Shown here piece after piece: positions 8,898-18,427 of a DNA stretch of 64,000 bases. The translations under genes and the position numbers were made by a program. The notes under the pieces were generated by a model. That model saw only the letters and a list, made by a program, of their open reading frames with translations, had not been told where the DNA came from and did no database searches. Within the stretch, counting starts at the first letter, position 1, and each line of letters opens with the position of its first letter. The stretch is from Bacillus_BE sp042263505 (GTDB lineage: Bacteria > Bacillota > Bacilli > Bacillales > Cytobacillaceae): the NCBI RefSeq assembly GCF_042263505.1, contig NZ_JBHKFI010000022.1:11676-75675 (forward strand), written 5' to 3'.

Positions 8898-9851
8898 TTA
8901 ATGAACACTTAATAACATATCTTTTGCAACTTGTGCGATATTTGCCGGAGAAATTCCATAATAATCGAATACTTCATCTTGGGTACCTGCGATAGCGGGT
9001 TCATCCGGGAAACCAATGATTTTCAGTTTTGTATTTACTTTACCTGCAACGACTTCTGCGATTGCAGAGCCCAAACCTCCATAAATACTGTGCTCTTCCA
9101 CTGATATCATTGCATGAAACTTCTCACACAATTCATTTATCATATCGACATCAAGGGGTTTGATCGTTGCGAAATCTACCACTTCTGCTGATATACCCGA
9201 ATTTTTTAACTCTTCTGCAGTGTGTATCGCAATACTTAAAGTTTCACCTGAACCAATAATGGCAATATCTTTGCCTGGCCGAATAATTTTTGCCTTACCT
9301 GGGATAAACGCCTCTTCCTCATTGGTGTAAATATCTTCAAGTTGTTTTTTCCCGATTCGAACATAGGCTGGTTTGGGAGAATGAGTTAAATACTTAAACA
9401 ACGCTCTTGTTTGATATTGATCACAAGGCATATACACTTCCAGATTAGGAATCGCCCGCGTAATTGCCAAGTCTTGCAATGAGTGATGTGTCGAACCTAA
9501 ATCACTATAACTGTTGCCGCCGCTTATTCCTACTAATTTTACATTTGTATCAGAATAAGCCACATCATCTTTTATTTGTTCAATACTGCGCATTGACAGG
9601 AAACTTGAAGGTGAAAATGCAAAGGGACGTTTATTACTGTGCGCTAGACCGGAACTAATCGTTACTAAATTTTGCTCGGCTATTCCCACTTCAATAATTT
9701 GGGCTGGCAGGGCGTCTGCAAAAGGTTTTAAGGCACCGGAACCTCTTGAATCACTTGTTAAAACCAGTAGATCCCTATTTTTTTTCCCTTCTTCCATTAG
9801 CGTTTCACAGATGACTTCTGCAGCTTTTCTTCCACTTGTTATGTTGTTCAA
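8898..9851 (-). CDS. Transketolase, C-terminal subunit (pyrimidine-binding and C-terminal domains)
   Basis: About 317 residues, the second half of a split transketolase. It has the cofactor-binding glutamate segment EVGIAEQNLVTISSGLA near residue 55, the loop SDLGSTHHSLQDLAI, and the C-terminal domain from GKAKIIRPGKDIAIIGSGET. I prefer the TTG at 9851, 6-8 bp behind GGGGGGAG, over the in-frame ATG at 9866; it overlaps the upstream stop as TTGA. The partner gene supplies the thiamine-diphosphate-binding domain. In the D-apiose pathway a split transketolase (AptA/AptB) acts on apulose 4-phosphate; the operon fits this. Confidence 0.88.
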   Translation of the reverse strand: MNNITSGRKAAEVICETLMEEGKKNRDLLVLTSDSRGSGALKPFADALPAQIIEVGIAEQNLVTISSGLAHSNKRPFAFSPSSFLSMRSIEQIKDDVAYSDTNVKLVGISGGNSYSDLGSTHHSLQDLAITRAIPNLEVYMPCDQYQTRALFKYLTHSPKPAYVRIGKKQLEDIYTNEEEAFIPGKAKIIRPGKDIAIIGSGETLSIAIHTAEELKNSGISAEVVDFATIKPLDVDMINELCEKFHAMISVEEHSIYGGLGSAIAEVVAGKVNTKLKIIGFPDEPAIAGTQDEVFDYYGISPANIAQVAKDMLLSVH

Positions 9852-10678
9852 GAATTCTCCCCCCATTCTAATTGAGTATTTAAATCTTTTATTACATTAT
9901 TATATTGATCTTTGTTTGGAACCTTATGGTGCCATTCGGGATTATTTTCAGCAATTTTCATACCTTTTCCTTTTATGGTATGTGCTAGAATCAGTTTTGG
10001 TTTTTCACTTAAAGAATGCTTGGATAAAGCTTCAACAATTTGCGCCATGTCATTGCCATCAATTTCTTGAACCTCCCAGCCAAATGATTCATATTTATCT
10101 TTAAGGGGTTCAGAATTCATAACATCTGTCGTCTTGCCTGTGATTTGTAAACTGTTGTGATCAATAATCGCGGTTAAATTATTAAGTTGATAGTGGCTTG
10201 CCGCCATTGCAGCCTCCCAAATTGAACCCTCTGCTTGTTCTCCATCCCCCATTAATACGTAAGTGTGATAGTCCTTTCGATCGAGTTTTGCCGCCAAGGC
10301 GATTCCAACTCCTATTGCAAGCCCATGCCCCAAAGAACCGGTGTTCATTTCGACTCCGTTTACTGTATTTGTGGGATGCCCGATCAGGTGTGATTTAAAT
10401 TGTGAAAAAGTTTTCAATTCACTCTTTGGAAAGTATCCTCGGTCTGCTAGAATAGTCCATAAGACTTCTACGGCGTGTCCTTTACTTTGAATATAGCGAT
10501 CTCTATTTTCATTTTCCGGATCTTTGGGATCTTGTTTTAAAACCTGATAATATAATCCTACGAGTATATCAGTACATGATAAGTCAGAACCAGTATGTCC
10601 GGTTTTTGCATTATAAATCATCTCAAGTGTGGCTTTTCTGATTTCAATAGCCTTTTTCTCTAAACTTTTAATATCCAA
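9848..10678 (-). CDS. Transketolase, N-terminal subunit (thiamine-diphosphate-binding)
   Basis: About 276 residues. SKGHAVEVL is at 66-74, GSLGHGLAIGVG at 114-125, the TPP/metal motif starts GDGEQAEG at 144 and ends with DHN near 173, and HTIKGKG lies near the C-terminus. The start is a TTG (MDIKSLEKKA) preceded by AAGGGGTGA; the upstream extension has no ribosome binding site and reads into the neighbouring gene. The stop overlaps the second subunit, so the two halves are coupled for 1:1 production. The first substrate-binding residues are those of transketolase rather than of DXP synthase. Confidence 0.88.
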   Translation of the reverse strand: MDIKSLEKKAIEIRKATLEMIYNAKTGHTGSDLSCTDILVGLYYQVLKQDPKDPENENRDRYIQSKGHAVEVLWTILADRGYFPKSELKTFSQFKSHLIGHPTNTVNGVEMNTGSLGHGLAIGVGIALAAKLDRKDYHTYVLMGDGEQAEGSIWEAAMAASHYQLNNLTAIIDHNSLQITGKTTDVMNSEPLKDKYESFGWEVQEIDGNDMAQIVEALSKHSLSEKPKLILAHTIKGKGMKIAENNPEWHHKVPNKDQYNNVIKDLNTQLEWGENS

Positions 10679-10706
10679 TTTTTTCTCACCCCTTCGTGAA
10701 ATAAAA

Positions 10707-12137
10707 CTATTTTGTAATCGAGCCAATATCACCGCGAAGATAAGCCTGGATATCTTCTTCAATTGGATCATAAAAATCCGGGTTTATCCCTAAATACTTG
10801 CACGCTTCGTATAAAACAGGAACGACATCGTCTTGTACAGCCGCAATATGATGAATATATGGACCATAAACCAATTTAGCTTCTAGGCGATTTAAGTTTT
10901 CAAATTCTAAATATACATATGTTCCTTGATTAAAGGGTCCATCTATTGTTTTAGCATTGCCCATTAATAGAGAATATTCACCGTTATCACCATCAAAGCG
11001 GCATAAAGTATAGGTTCCTTTTTTTGCTCGAAATCCAACAGAACCCGGGTAATCAAACACAAAATGTCTTCTAGGCAAAATCGGTTTCGTATCGGCTGTT
11101 GAAAATGGAAATACTCCCAAGTGCTGCAATAATTCTCCGTTTTCATTATCCGGATGCCGGCAGTTTACATCTGCGAATATTGCTTTATGTGAACCGAGTG
11201 TTGCGGCTTCTACCAATAATTCAGATATAACTCCGTGAATATCTGTTTCACATGTGACGGGCAAACCCTCATCTTGAAGGAGTGATTCAGAAGCATATGG
11301 TAAAATGCCAATTTCATCCTGTAAGGCAGTCCAGCATTGAATCACACCGGAGTTGCAGCCATATTTCCTGCATAAATTTTTTATTGCAATTTTTAGTGCT
11401 GCTATCATTTCCAAATCTTTATTCTCAATTTGAACGTCTGCTATTTCTTGTAAGTAATCGCATACTTCTTTAATCTGGCTGTGATCGTTTAGCTTTACAT
11501 GATTTATTTCTTGAATCAGTTCAGCCAAGGGAATTGGCGATAAGGAAATGTTGAATTTTTCTAAAAGTTCCCCTTCATTTGCCATAACGGACCAAAAGTC
11601 AAAAGGACGAGGGCCTATTTGTAAAATTCTTGTTGCTTTAAAGGTCTTGACCACATTGCAAACTTTTAAGAAATCAGTTAACCCGCGTTCAAATGCAGGG
11701 TCGTCGATATCACAATTTTTTATATATGTAAATGGCACTCTGAATCTGCGTAATACTTTTCCAATCGCAAAAAGGCCGCATTGAGAATCACGCAATCGTG
11801 AACCATCTTCTGCAGGCCGTTCATCCTTCGGCCCCCAAAGAAGAACAGGGACGTTTAATTTTTTGGCTAACCTGGCACATTCATATTCTGTTCCAAAATT
11901 TACATTTGCCAGAAATAAACCATCAATCTCAGCTTGCTTAAATTCCTTTGCAATTTTTTCCATTCCTTCGTCATCATATAAAAGCCCATCTTCATTAATA
12001 TTTTTAATATCTACGTAATTGACACCCAATTCATCCATTTTTTTACGTGTTAAATTAGCATATTGGATAGCAGATTCAGCACTAAAAAGATTTCTGCGTG
12101 TGGGGGCAAAGCCTAATTTTATATTCTGAAATTCCAT
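10707..12137 (-). CDS. L-fucose/L-arabinose isomerase-like protein (candidate aldose isomerase)
   Basis: A 476-residue protein that starts behind GAGGAGG and is first in the leftward operon. It resembles the FucI/AraA superfamily C-terminal-domain group: an N-terminal Rossmann-like part with DGLFLANVNFGTEYECARLA near residue 95, the metal-site region with CWTALQDE and CETDIHG, and FADVNCRH later. Family members convert aldoses to ketoses. With a ketulose kinase and transketolase downstream the likely step is aldose to ketulose. I do not know that the characterised D-apiose isomerase belongs to this family, so substrate assignment rests on context. Confidence 0.75.
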   Translation of the reverse strand: MEFQNIKLGFAPTRRNLFSAESAIQYANLTRKKMDELGVNYVDIKNINEDGLLYDDEGMEKIAKEFKQAEIDGLFLANVNFGTEYECARLAKKLNVPVLLWGPKDERPAEDGSRLRDSQCGLFAIGKVLRRFRVPFTYIKNCDIDDPAFERGLTDFLKVCNVVKTFKATRILQIGPRPFDFWSVMANEGELLEKFNISLSPIPLAELIQEINHVKLNDHSQIKEVCDYLQEIADVQIENKDLEMIAALKIAIKNLCRKYGCNSGVIQCWTALQDEIGILPYASESLLQDEGLPVTCETDIHGVISELLVEAATLGSHKAIFADVNCRHPDNENGELLQHLGVFPFSTADTKPILPRRHFVFDYPGSVGFRAKKGTYTLCRFDGDNGEYSLLMGNAKTIDGPFNQGTYVYLEFENLNRLEAKLVYGPYIHHIAAVQDDVVPVLYEACKYLGINPDFYDPIEEDIQAYLRGDIGSITK

Positions 12138-12191
12138 AACTATAAGCCTCCTCTATCATTCTAAATACGGTAATAAATTTTTATCTTTTTC

Positions 12192-12218
12192 AACTAAAAC
12201 ATTAACATGTTTTTAGTT
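12192..12218. promoter_or_regulatory. Probable operator for the LacI-type regulator
   Basis: AACTAAAACAT and ATGTTTTTAGTT form a near-perfect inverted repeat of 27 bp between the divergent isomerase operon and regulator gene. A half site AACTAAAA recurs near 12322. LacI-family proteins bind symmetrical sites of this size; the link is by position. Confidence 0.55.
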
Positions 12219-12390
12219 TTATGGTCAATAATTTTATATAAAATTTACTTTTTCTATTAATGATTACGCTTTAAAAATAAATTAATGCTATAGTATATAT
12301 AGCTTTTTTAAAAAAATATGAACTAAAATTTATTAATTTATGGTAAAATAATAATGATTTTATTTTAATAATGGGAGTAATGGTGAATAT

Positions 12391-13419
12391 ATGAAGATAG
12401 AAGATATTGCTAAAATCGCTGAAGTCTCTACATCAGCGGTTTCATTAGCGTTAAACGGGAAAAAAGGAGTAAGTGAAAAAACAAGGACTAAAATATTAAA
12501 AATTGCTCGTGAGAACGGATATATATCAAAATCATCCAATAAAAAAGAAGCATCTAATATAGATACAAGGATTTTAAGATTTATCGCTTGTACGAATGCC
12601 GGCATTGTAAATCAGCAATATCAGGCGCTTCCATTTTTTATGGAGTTAATGAAAAATATTGATAAATATACGATTACAAGTGGCTATTCGCTTACCGTGT
12701 CTTCAGTGGATATTACAAATTTACGGGAAGAAATTATAAAAATTGAGCAGGAGCAAAAATCTGCTGGAATCCTATTGCTGGGTACAAATTTAACAGCAGA
12801 TCAAATAAAAATTTTTGCTGAAATTCAACCCAATTTGGTTGTGTTAGATACCTGCTATGATACTTTGAATGTTAATTTTGTTTTAATGAACAATATTTTT
12901 GGGGCTTATCAAGCGGGGAAACATTTGTATGAACTTGGCCATAAAAATATTGGATATGTTGCTTCGGATGTTAGGATGTATAACTTTGATATGAGAAAAA
13001 AAGGATTCCTGCAGGCAATTTCAGAACAAGGCTTAAAAATAAGTGAGAATAATTTTTATACGATTTCTCCAACTGAAGTTACATCCCAAGAATCCTTTAA
13101 AGAAAAAATATTAAAAAATTTAGAACATCTTCCAACCGCCTTTTTCTGTGAATGTGATTATATGGCCATAAGCGTTATTAAATCTCTACAAGAGTTAGGC
13201 CTTAAAGTTCCCGAGCAAGTTTCTGTCATCGGTTTTGATAATATTTTGGAATCTCAAGTTATAACACCTGAACTTGATACGATAAATGTAAAAAAAGATA
13301 AGATAGCTCTGTTTGCAGTTGAAAAGTTGGTAAAGCAAATTGAAAATAATGAAAGTGAAAAAATTAAATTATTTATTGATACTGAATTAATTAAAAGGAA
13401 GTCATGCGCACCGGCTTAA
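12391..13419 (+). CDS. LacI-family transcriptional regulator of the sugar locus
   Basis: A 342-residue repressor. Residues 1-24 are the LacI helix-turn-helix (IEDIAKIAEVSTSAVSLALN) followed by the hinge, then a periplasmic-binding-protein-like effector domain with GYVASDVRM near residue 190 and SVIGFDN near 282. It is divergent from the isomerase operon and upstream of the PTS operon, so it probably controls both. The hinge helix is poorly conserved and the linker (SKSSNKKEASNIDTR) is longer than usual. The ligand should be the sugar or sugar phosphate. Confidence 0.9.
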   Translation: MKIEDIAKIAEVSTSAVSLALNGKKGVSEKTRTKILKIARENGYISKSSNKKEASNIDTRILRFIACTNAGIVNQQYQALPFFMELMKNIDKYTITSGYSLTVSSVDITNLREEIIKIEQEQKSAGILLLGTNLTADQIKIFAEIQPNLVVLDTCYDTLNVNFVLMNNIFGAYQAGKHLYELGHKNIGYVASDVRMYNFDMRKKGFLQAISEQGLKISENNFYTISPTEVTSQESFKEKILKNLEHLPTAFFCECDYMAISVIKSLQELGLKVPEQVSVIGFDNILESQVITPELDTINVKKDKIALFAVEKLVKQIENNESEKIKLFIDTELIKRKSCAPA

Positions 13420-14176
13420 TGAAATGTGTTTTCAGAGGAAGTGAGGTTCATTTCAATTGCTTTGCCCACAGAAGGTTGATAATTCGAAAACTGGTTATAA
13501 ATATCGTGAATTTATTTTGGAAAATCGGCACCTCGACAGCAAATTACGTCAATTAGCCCTTCATCATGTTCTTTTTTCTTCAGATGGAGGGCTCACACTC
13601 ACTGGCTGCGGTGAAGAAATATCTGTTCCCAGGCAGACGCCGCCCCTCCCTTTCGTTCTGGCATGTCGAAAACCACGTAACTTTCTTGCACTGCTGCTTA
13701 TTTTACCCCTCCATAGCTTATAAAACCCATCCTCCTATTTGCACTTGCTTGCAATCTCTTGATATTGTTCTCAAACTATTTTCAAAGGTGACAAGGTAAA
13801 CTTGAAAAAGCAGGCTGTTCAAAGATAAATCGTTAAGAAAAATAAAACAGCTCTTCTTTAACTAAAAAATTTAGTTAAAGTACTGATTATCGAACGGAAA
13901 AATGCAAACTGATCTTCAAAATTGAAAACATTGCAATATCAACGATAAGACTTATTGATGGTTGGAAAAACTTCGCCATTTTTAGCCTGCCGATTTATCT
14001 AAAAACAGCAATTTCGCAATAAATTGTGAAAAAATAGCTAAAATAATATATAAAATTTTAGCTTTATATTGCGAAAATTTTATCTAAATGGTATATTTGT
14101 TTTGTAAAAAAAGAAAAGGGTTACAAAAATTAAGACGATATCACCCATCGAGAATAATAAATGGGAGGGATAAGAC
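13420..14176. promoter_or_regulatory. Gene-poor stretch with two inverted-repeat clusters before the broken hydrolase
   Basis: No credible gene. A perfect 11-bp inverted repeat (CTTTAACTAAA, 3 nt, TTTAGTTAAAG) spans 13856-13880 and contains the AACTAAA half site seen in the operator near 12192. Nested repeats follow: AGCTAAAAT (14036-14044) with ATTTTAGCT (14055-14063), flanked by ATTTCGCAAT (14011) and ATTGCGAAAAT (14068). The arrangement looks like control sites ahead of the gene at 14177. The open frame at 13457-13723 has no recognisable product. Confidence 0.45.
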
Positions 14177-14758
14177 ATGAATGAAAGAATTCAGATTCAT
14201 GAGTCAGCTTTTTTTGATACCTATCTCTTACATAATTTGGGTGAATATAACGTCGGAAAGAAGAGGCCCTTAGTGATTATCTCCCCGGGAGGTGGTTGTG
14301 CGTTTACGAGTGATAGAGAAGCCAATTGCACTAAAGTTTAATAGTATTATCCTCTGGTATACCACTGATGATCAGTCAAAAAATATTCCTGAGGGCACTT
14401 AGCTTTGCAGATGGCAACTAAATGGAATCACCCGGATCTAGGTCCAAAAGTTAAATGCTACGAATGATATGTTAAGAGTCAACATGGTAATGTTGGGATA
14501 TCCGTTGCTGTTTGAGAAAGAGGACTTAAGTTTTGCATCCGAGCGCATTATGTATTCACAAACAGCAAACGAAAGATTTTATGGTACAAAATCTCCGGTT
14601 GAAATTGAGATGAACAATTTCAATGTTCTCAATTTCATTGATAAAGAAAGACCGCCGATGTTTTTTGGTCTACTTTTGAAGATGCGTTGGTAAATGTCGG
14701 CCACTCACTTTCTTTGGCTACAAAATTAAGAAGCGTCAATATCGAAATTATCCATTAA
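14177..14758 (+). pseudogene. Alpha/beta-hydrolase (acetyl-xylan-esterase-like), decayed
   Basis: The ATG lies behind GGGAGGG. The first 48 codons encode an intact start with KKRPLVIISPGGGCAFTSDRE, the oxyanion-hole strand of BD-FAE/lipase-like esterases. The frame then breaks at 14325, the nucleophile elbow is missing, and later pieces (DDQSKNIPEG, LRVNMVMLGYPLLFE, FWSTFEDALVNVGHSLSLAT with the catalytic Asp and His region) occur in different frames up to the stop at 14758. Total size is about 60% of an intact enzyme. It probably removed acyl groups from the glycoside taken up by this locus. Confidence 0.75.
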
Positions 14759-15034
14759 TATGTTAAAAAGAGTATCTGGCATCACATTTTTTTCTATAAA
14801 AGTTGATAGGGGTAACGAAAAAAGCTATTTTATGGAACGATTTATCTGTTTTTCTTAATAAAATAGTAGTTTTAGTTAATAGAAAATAGTCCATAGAAGC
14901 ATAAGTTTGAGTTTTGTAAGCTTGAAGCACAGTTATTTTGCAATTGTTGAATCCAAATAAAGACAAAAAAGGAATTGATTGTAAAATAATCCACTTGAAA
15001 ATAGAGCCATAAATTGAAAAAGGATGTGCATAGA

Positions 15035-15457
15035 GTGAATCAGTTTATTTTAGCTTCTCATAGTGATTTAGCTCATGGAATGAAAAAGGCGATTAAGATG
15101 TTAACAGGCATTGATGAAGGAATTATTTCTTTTGGACTGCAAGATGGCGAAAATGTAAACGAAATTCTTGAATCAGCAAAAGAAATCATTGCAAACGCAT
15201 CAGAAGGTGATGTATTTACAATTGTAACGGATATTCCTGGAGGTAGCGTAAACAATGCTTTGATGGAATTAATCAATGAAGAGAATGTTTACTTGCTTTC
15301 AGGTATGAACATTCCTTTGATGTTGAATTTGGTCCTTAAACCAGAAATCAATCCTGCAGAAATTCAAGATTGCGTGGAAATTGCACAAAAAACGATTACT
15401 TATTTCGATAAAAGTATCCTAGAAGAAGAAAATGAGGAGGAAGATTTCTTTGATTAA
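15035..15457 (+). CDS. PTS mannose-family EIIA component
   Basis: A 140-residue cytosolic phosphocarrier. The GTG at 15035 is favoured over the upstream TTG because the family begins with the strand FILASH and AAGGATG is well placed. The phosphorylated histidine is His9 in ILASHSDLAHG. VTDIPGGSVNNALM is the conserved central motif. It accepts phosphate from HPr and passes it to the EIIB encoded next; the genes overlap by 8 bp. The substrate of the complex is inferred from the downstream apiosidase-like gene. Confidence 0.93.
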   Translation: MNQFILASHSDLAHGMKKAIKMLTGIDEGIISFGLQDGENVNEILESAKEIIANASEGDVFTIVTDIPGGSVNNALMELINEENVYLLSGMNIPLMLNLVLKPEINPAEIQDCVEIAQKTITYFDKSILEEENEEEDFFD

Positions 15458-15941
15458 ACTAATGCGTATTGATGAACGTTTAATTCACGGTCAAGTTGCA
15501 GTTGTTTGGAGTAAACAATTAGATGTTAACCGTATTATCGTTGCAGATGATGATGTAGTAAAGAATGAAACACAAATGATGGCTTTAAAAATGGCTGTAC
15601 CTAGCAATATCAAAGCTACTATTGTTGAAGTAGATAAAGCTATTGCATTGATTAATGACCCTCGTGCAGCAGCGCTTAAGATTTTTGTTATCGTATCAAA
15701 TCCTAAGACTGCTTACAGACTTGCTAATGAAGTGGAAGCGATTCCAGCTATCAACATCGGTAACTTCGGAAGAATGAGCTCTGTTAAGGGTGACGAACAA
15801 AAAGAAAAAATTGGTAACAATTTCTACGTTGATAGTGAAGACAAGGTAGACTTCTTAAAATTAAAAGAATTTGGTATTCCAGTTTATTACCAAAATGTTC
15901 CGACAGATCAAAAGAAAGATGTTGAAGGACTTTTAAAATAG
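15450..15941 (+). CDS. PTS mannose-family EIIB component
   Basis: A 163-residue cytosolic protein starting at TTG behind AGGAGG (ATG 15462 is an alternative). The phosphorylated histidine is in MRIDERLIHGQVAVVW. The domain is full length and ends with the usual VYYQNVPTDQKK. It takes phosphate from EIIA and transfers it to the sugar during passage through IIC and IID. Confidence 0.93.
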   Translation: MIKLMRIDERLIHGQVAVVWSKQLDVNRIIVADDDVVKNETQMMALKMAVPSNIKATIVEVDKAIALINDPRAAALKIFVIVSNPKTAYRLANEVEAIPAINIGNFGRMSSVKGDEQKEKIGNNFYVDSEDKVDFLKLKEFGIPVYYQNVPTDQKKDVEGLLK

Positions 15942-15971
15942 TCCCTCGCAAAATGAGGAGGAGAGAAATAA

Positions 15972-16769
15972 ATGGTTAACGAGGCTTTATTAGTTGCATT
16001 AGTTATGTTTATTGGTATCATTTCCGATTCAGGTATTGGAGATCCGATGATTAAACGCCCATTGGTTATGGCGACATTAACAGGTTTAGTATTGGGAGAT
16101 TTACATGCAGGTATCGTTATGGGTGCTTCATTGGAAGTTATCTTCTTAGGTATGACACAAATTGGTGGTGCAGTTCCATCTGAATCAATGAGTGGGTCAG
16201 TATTTGGTACAGCATTTGCAATTATGTCAGGTTCTGGTGTTGAGGTTGCTCTTTCACTAGCTGTTCCGATTGCACTTTTAGCAGGTGTGTTATTAAACTC
16301 AATTCACATTCTTCAAGCGATTGCTATACGTCCTGCTGACAAGTTTATCGCAGAAGGAAACCAAAAAGGAATGATTATGGTTCACTTCATCTGTATGGTA
16401 TTTAAACCAGCAGTATTCTTCGTACTTGGTTTCTTCGGAATTATGCTTGGTTCAAATGCAGTAAACGAATTTGTACACAACATTCCAGACGTAGTTATGA
16501 ATGGTTTAACAGTTACTGGTCAAATGTTGCCAGCACTTGGTTTAGCAATCCTATTGAATCAACTTTGGGATAAGAGAATTGCAGCATTTACATTCTTAGG
16601 TTTTGTTTTAATTGCATACTTGAAATTGCCACTAGTTGCAATTGCCGCAATCGGTACAGTTATTGCCGTATTTACAGCATTTAACAGCATCGAAGGAAAT
16701 AAAAAACAAGCAGTAGCAACAACAGCTGCAACACCTGAAGATATTGAGGAGGATTTTTTCAATGACTAA
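15972..16769 (+). CDS. PTS mannose-family EIIC permease
   Basis: A 265-residue membrane protein behind GGAGGAG with about seven hydrophobic helices. The signature GASLEVIFLGMTQIGGAVPS near residue 51 is diagnostic for mannose/sorbose-family IIC. The last 40 residues are a polar tail ending EDIEEDFFND, similar to the EIIA tail EEEDFFD. Together with IID it forms the translocation channel. Its stop overlaps the IID start by 8 bp. Confidence 0.93.
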   Translation: MVNEALLVALVMFIGIISDSGIGDPMIKRPLVMATLTGLVLGDLHAGIVMGASLEVIFLGMTQIGGAVPSESMSGSVFGTAFAIMSGSGVEVALSLAVPIALLAGVLLNSIHILQAIAIRPADKFIAEGNQKGMIMVHFICMVFKPAVFFVLGFFGIMLGSNAVNEFVHNIPDVVMNGLTVTGQMLPALGLAILLNQLWDKRIAAFTFLGFVLIAYLKLPLVAIAAIGTVIAVFTAFNSIEGNKKQAVATTAATPEDIEEDFFND

Positions 16770-17589
16770 TGATAATCAAAACACAACTTTATCAAAAGAA
16801 GATAAAAAAATGCTTCGTAAAGTGTTCTGGAGATCATTTGCAATCTTCGGATCATGGAATCAAATGCGCGCGTCTGCTATTGCCTTTGTTTACGCTTTGC
16901 TTCCTGTAATTAATCGTTATTACAAAACTAAAGAAGAACGTATTGAAGCAATGAAACGTCATGCGGTCTACTTCAATATCACTTCAGCAATCTTTACTTT
17001 CCCGCTTGGTATTGCAGCATCTATGGAAAAGCAACATGCTAAATCAAAGGACTTCGATGTATACTCAATCAATGCGATTAAAGCCTCTTTAATGGGACCT
17101 TTGTCTGGTATTGGTGATTCATTCTTCTGGGGTACTTTCCGTGTTATCGCAGCTGGTATTGGTATCTCATTTGCCAAAGAGGGTTCAATATTAGGACCAA
17201 TCTTGTTCTTAGTACTTTACAACATTCCTGCAATTGCAGCTCGTTATTATGGTACATTTTTAGGTTATTCACTTGGTGTGAAATACATCAAACAAGCTTA
17301 TGAGAATGGCATTATCCAAATCATTACAAAAGCAGCTGGTATTTTAGGTTTAATGATGGTTGGTGCAATGATTTTTCAAGTTGTTGGTATCTCAACTCCA
17401 TTACATTTCACTTTAGGTGGAATGGAATATAAATTACAAACAATTCTTGATGATATCTTCAAAGGATTGCTTCCGTTAGCAGCTACATTTGGATGCTTTG
17501 CTTTATTACGTAAAAAAGTGAACATGAACTACATCATGCTTGGAATTGTTGTATTAAGCTTTGCGTTAAGTTTAATCGGAATTCTTTAA
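16762..17589 (+). CDS. PTS mannose-family EIID permease
   Basis: A 275-residue membrane protein. ATG 16762 follows GAGGAGG, which sits within the end of the IIC gene. Typical IID motifs are FWRSFAIFGSWNQMR near residue 30, KASLMGPLSGIGDSFFWG near 112 and YNIPAIAARYYGTFLGY. The C-terminal helices complete the IIC/IID channel. Coding continues to the MBL-fold genes with a 31-bp gap, so one transcript is likely. Confidence 0.93.
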   Translation: MTNDNQNTTLSKEDKKMLRKVFWRSFAIFGSWNQMRASAIAFVYALLPVINRYYKTKEERIEAMKRHAVYFNITSAIFTFPLGIAASMEKQHAKSKDFDVYSINAIKASLMGPLSGIGDSFFWGTFRVIAAGIGISFAKEGSILGPILFLVLYNIPAIAARYYGTFLGYSLGVKYIKQAYENGIIQIITKAAGILGLMMVGAMIFQVVGISTPLHFTLGGMEYKLQTILDDIFKGLLPLAATFGCFALLRKKVNMNYIMLGIVVLSFALSLIGIL

Positions 17590-17620
17590 TCCATACTAGG
17601 AATCTAAAAGGAGTAGAATT

Positions 17621-18355
17621 ATGAAATTATTGCCTCACCTTTATCAAGTATGTGGAAATATGTATGCTTCTCATCAAAATGTATATGTAATTGAAGCAGA
17701 AAATTCTCTTATTTTGATTGACGCTGGTCTTGGCGAAAAAGATCTGAAAATTATTCAGTCAAAAATTGACTATTGGGGTCTGAACCATAAGAAAATTTTG
17801 CATGTCTTACTAACTCATGAGCATTATGAACATATTAGTAATGCTGCATTCTGGCAGAAAAATGGAGCGAAAGTTATTGCTCATTCATCTGCAGCTAAGA
17901 ATATTGAGCTTGGTGGAGTTCATATAGGTGAATACAGATATCTTGATTTTGGATCAGTAGAAGATTTTACAGTCGATACTACTGTAGAGGATGCAAGTGT
18001 TATTGAACTTGACGGTGTAATGATTAAGACAACCCATACTCCTGGACATTCTGATGGGTCGGTTCTTTATGAAGTTACACTTGATAATCAAGTGGTGGTA
18101 TTTAGTGGCGATGCTGTTTTAATGACAGTATTGGTTCACAAAGCTGCATTCGGTTGGAGTGGTGACTTAAATTATAATGTTGATCAATATATTGAAAGCA
18201 TGAAAAAAATCTCAGGTACTAAGGCAGATATTTTATTGCCAGGCCATGGAGAAATCTGCATGCGTAAGGCTGAAAAGATGTTCACAGGAGCATACTTATT
18301 AGCAAGACTGAATCTAGATCGTGATTATTCACGTAGACCAGTTATTACTCAATAA
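17621..18355 (+). CDS. MBL-fold metallohydrolase, paralogue 1, with altered metal motif
   Basis: A 244-residue metallo-beta-lactamase-fold protein behind AAAGGAG. The usual HxHxDH metal motif reads THEHYEH, with Glu in place of the Asp that binds the second metal. The other ligands are present: His in HTPGHSDGS, Asp in FSGDAV and His in LLPGHGE. It is about 35-40% alike to the next gene by eye. Neither has a signal peptide, so both act in the cytosol, perhaps on a phosphorylated product of PTS import. The reaction is unknown. Confidence 0.8.
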   Translation: MKLLPHLYQVCGNMYASHQNVYVIEAENSLILIDAGLGEKDLKIIQSKIDYWGLNHKKILHVLLTHEHYEHISNAAFWQKNGAKVIAHSSAAKNIELGGVHIGEYRYLDFGSVEDFTVDTTVEDASVIELDGVMIKTTHTPGHSDGSVLYEVTLDNQVVVFSGDAVLMTVLVHKAAFGWSGDLNYNVDQYIESMKKISGTKADILLPGHGEICMRKAEKMFTGAYLLARLNLDRDYSRRPVITQ

Positions 18356-18427
18356 TTTGAAGACTAATTTAATTTATCAAAACTGAAAGGAGAAATACTG
18401 CTAGAAGCTCATAGTAGTAATTGAATA

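Noticed and set aside
12270..12290. cre site before the isomerase operon (TGATTACGCTTTAA)
   Set aside because: It lacks the AA at consensus positions 4-5, so CcpA control is not supported there.
13457..13600. Possible transposase remnant
   Set aside because: The translated pieces do not match any transposase motif that I know.
13457..13723. 88-codon open frame after the LacI gene
   Set aside because: No ribosome binding site, no recognisable domain, and the composition changes along the frame. Treated as non-coding.
15000..15034. Sigma-54 promoter for the mannose-family PTS, as in levanase-type operons
   Set aside because: I find no GG-N10-GC element, and the local regulator is of LacI type, not LevR.
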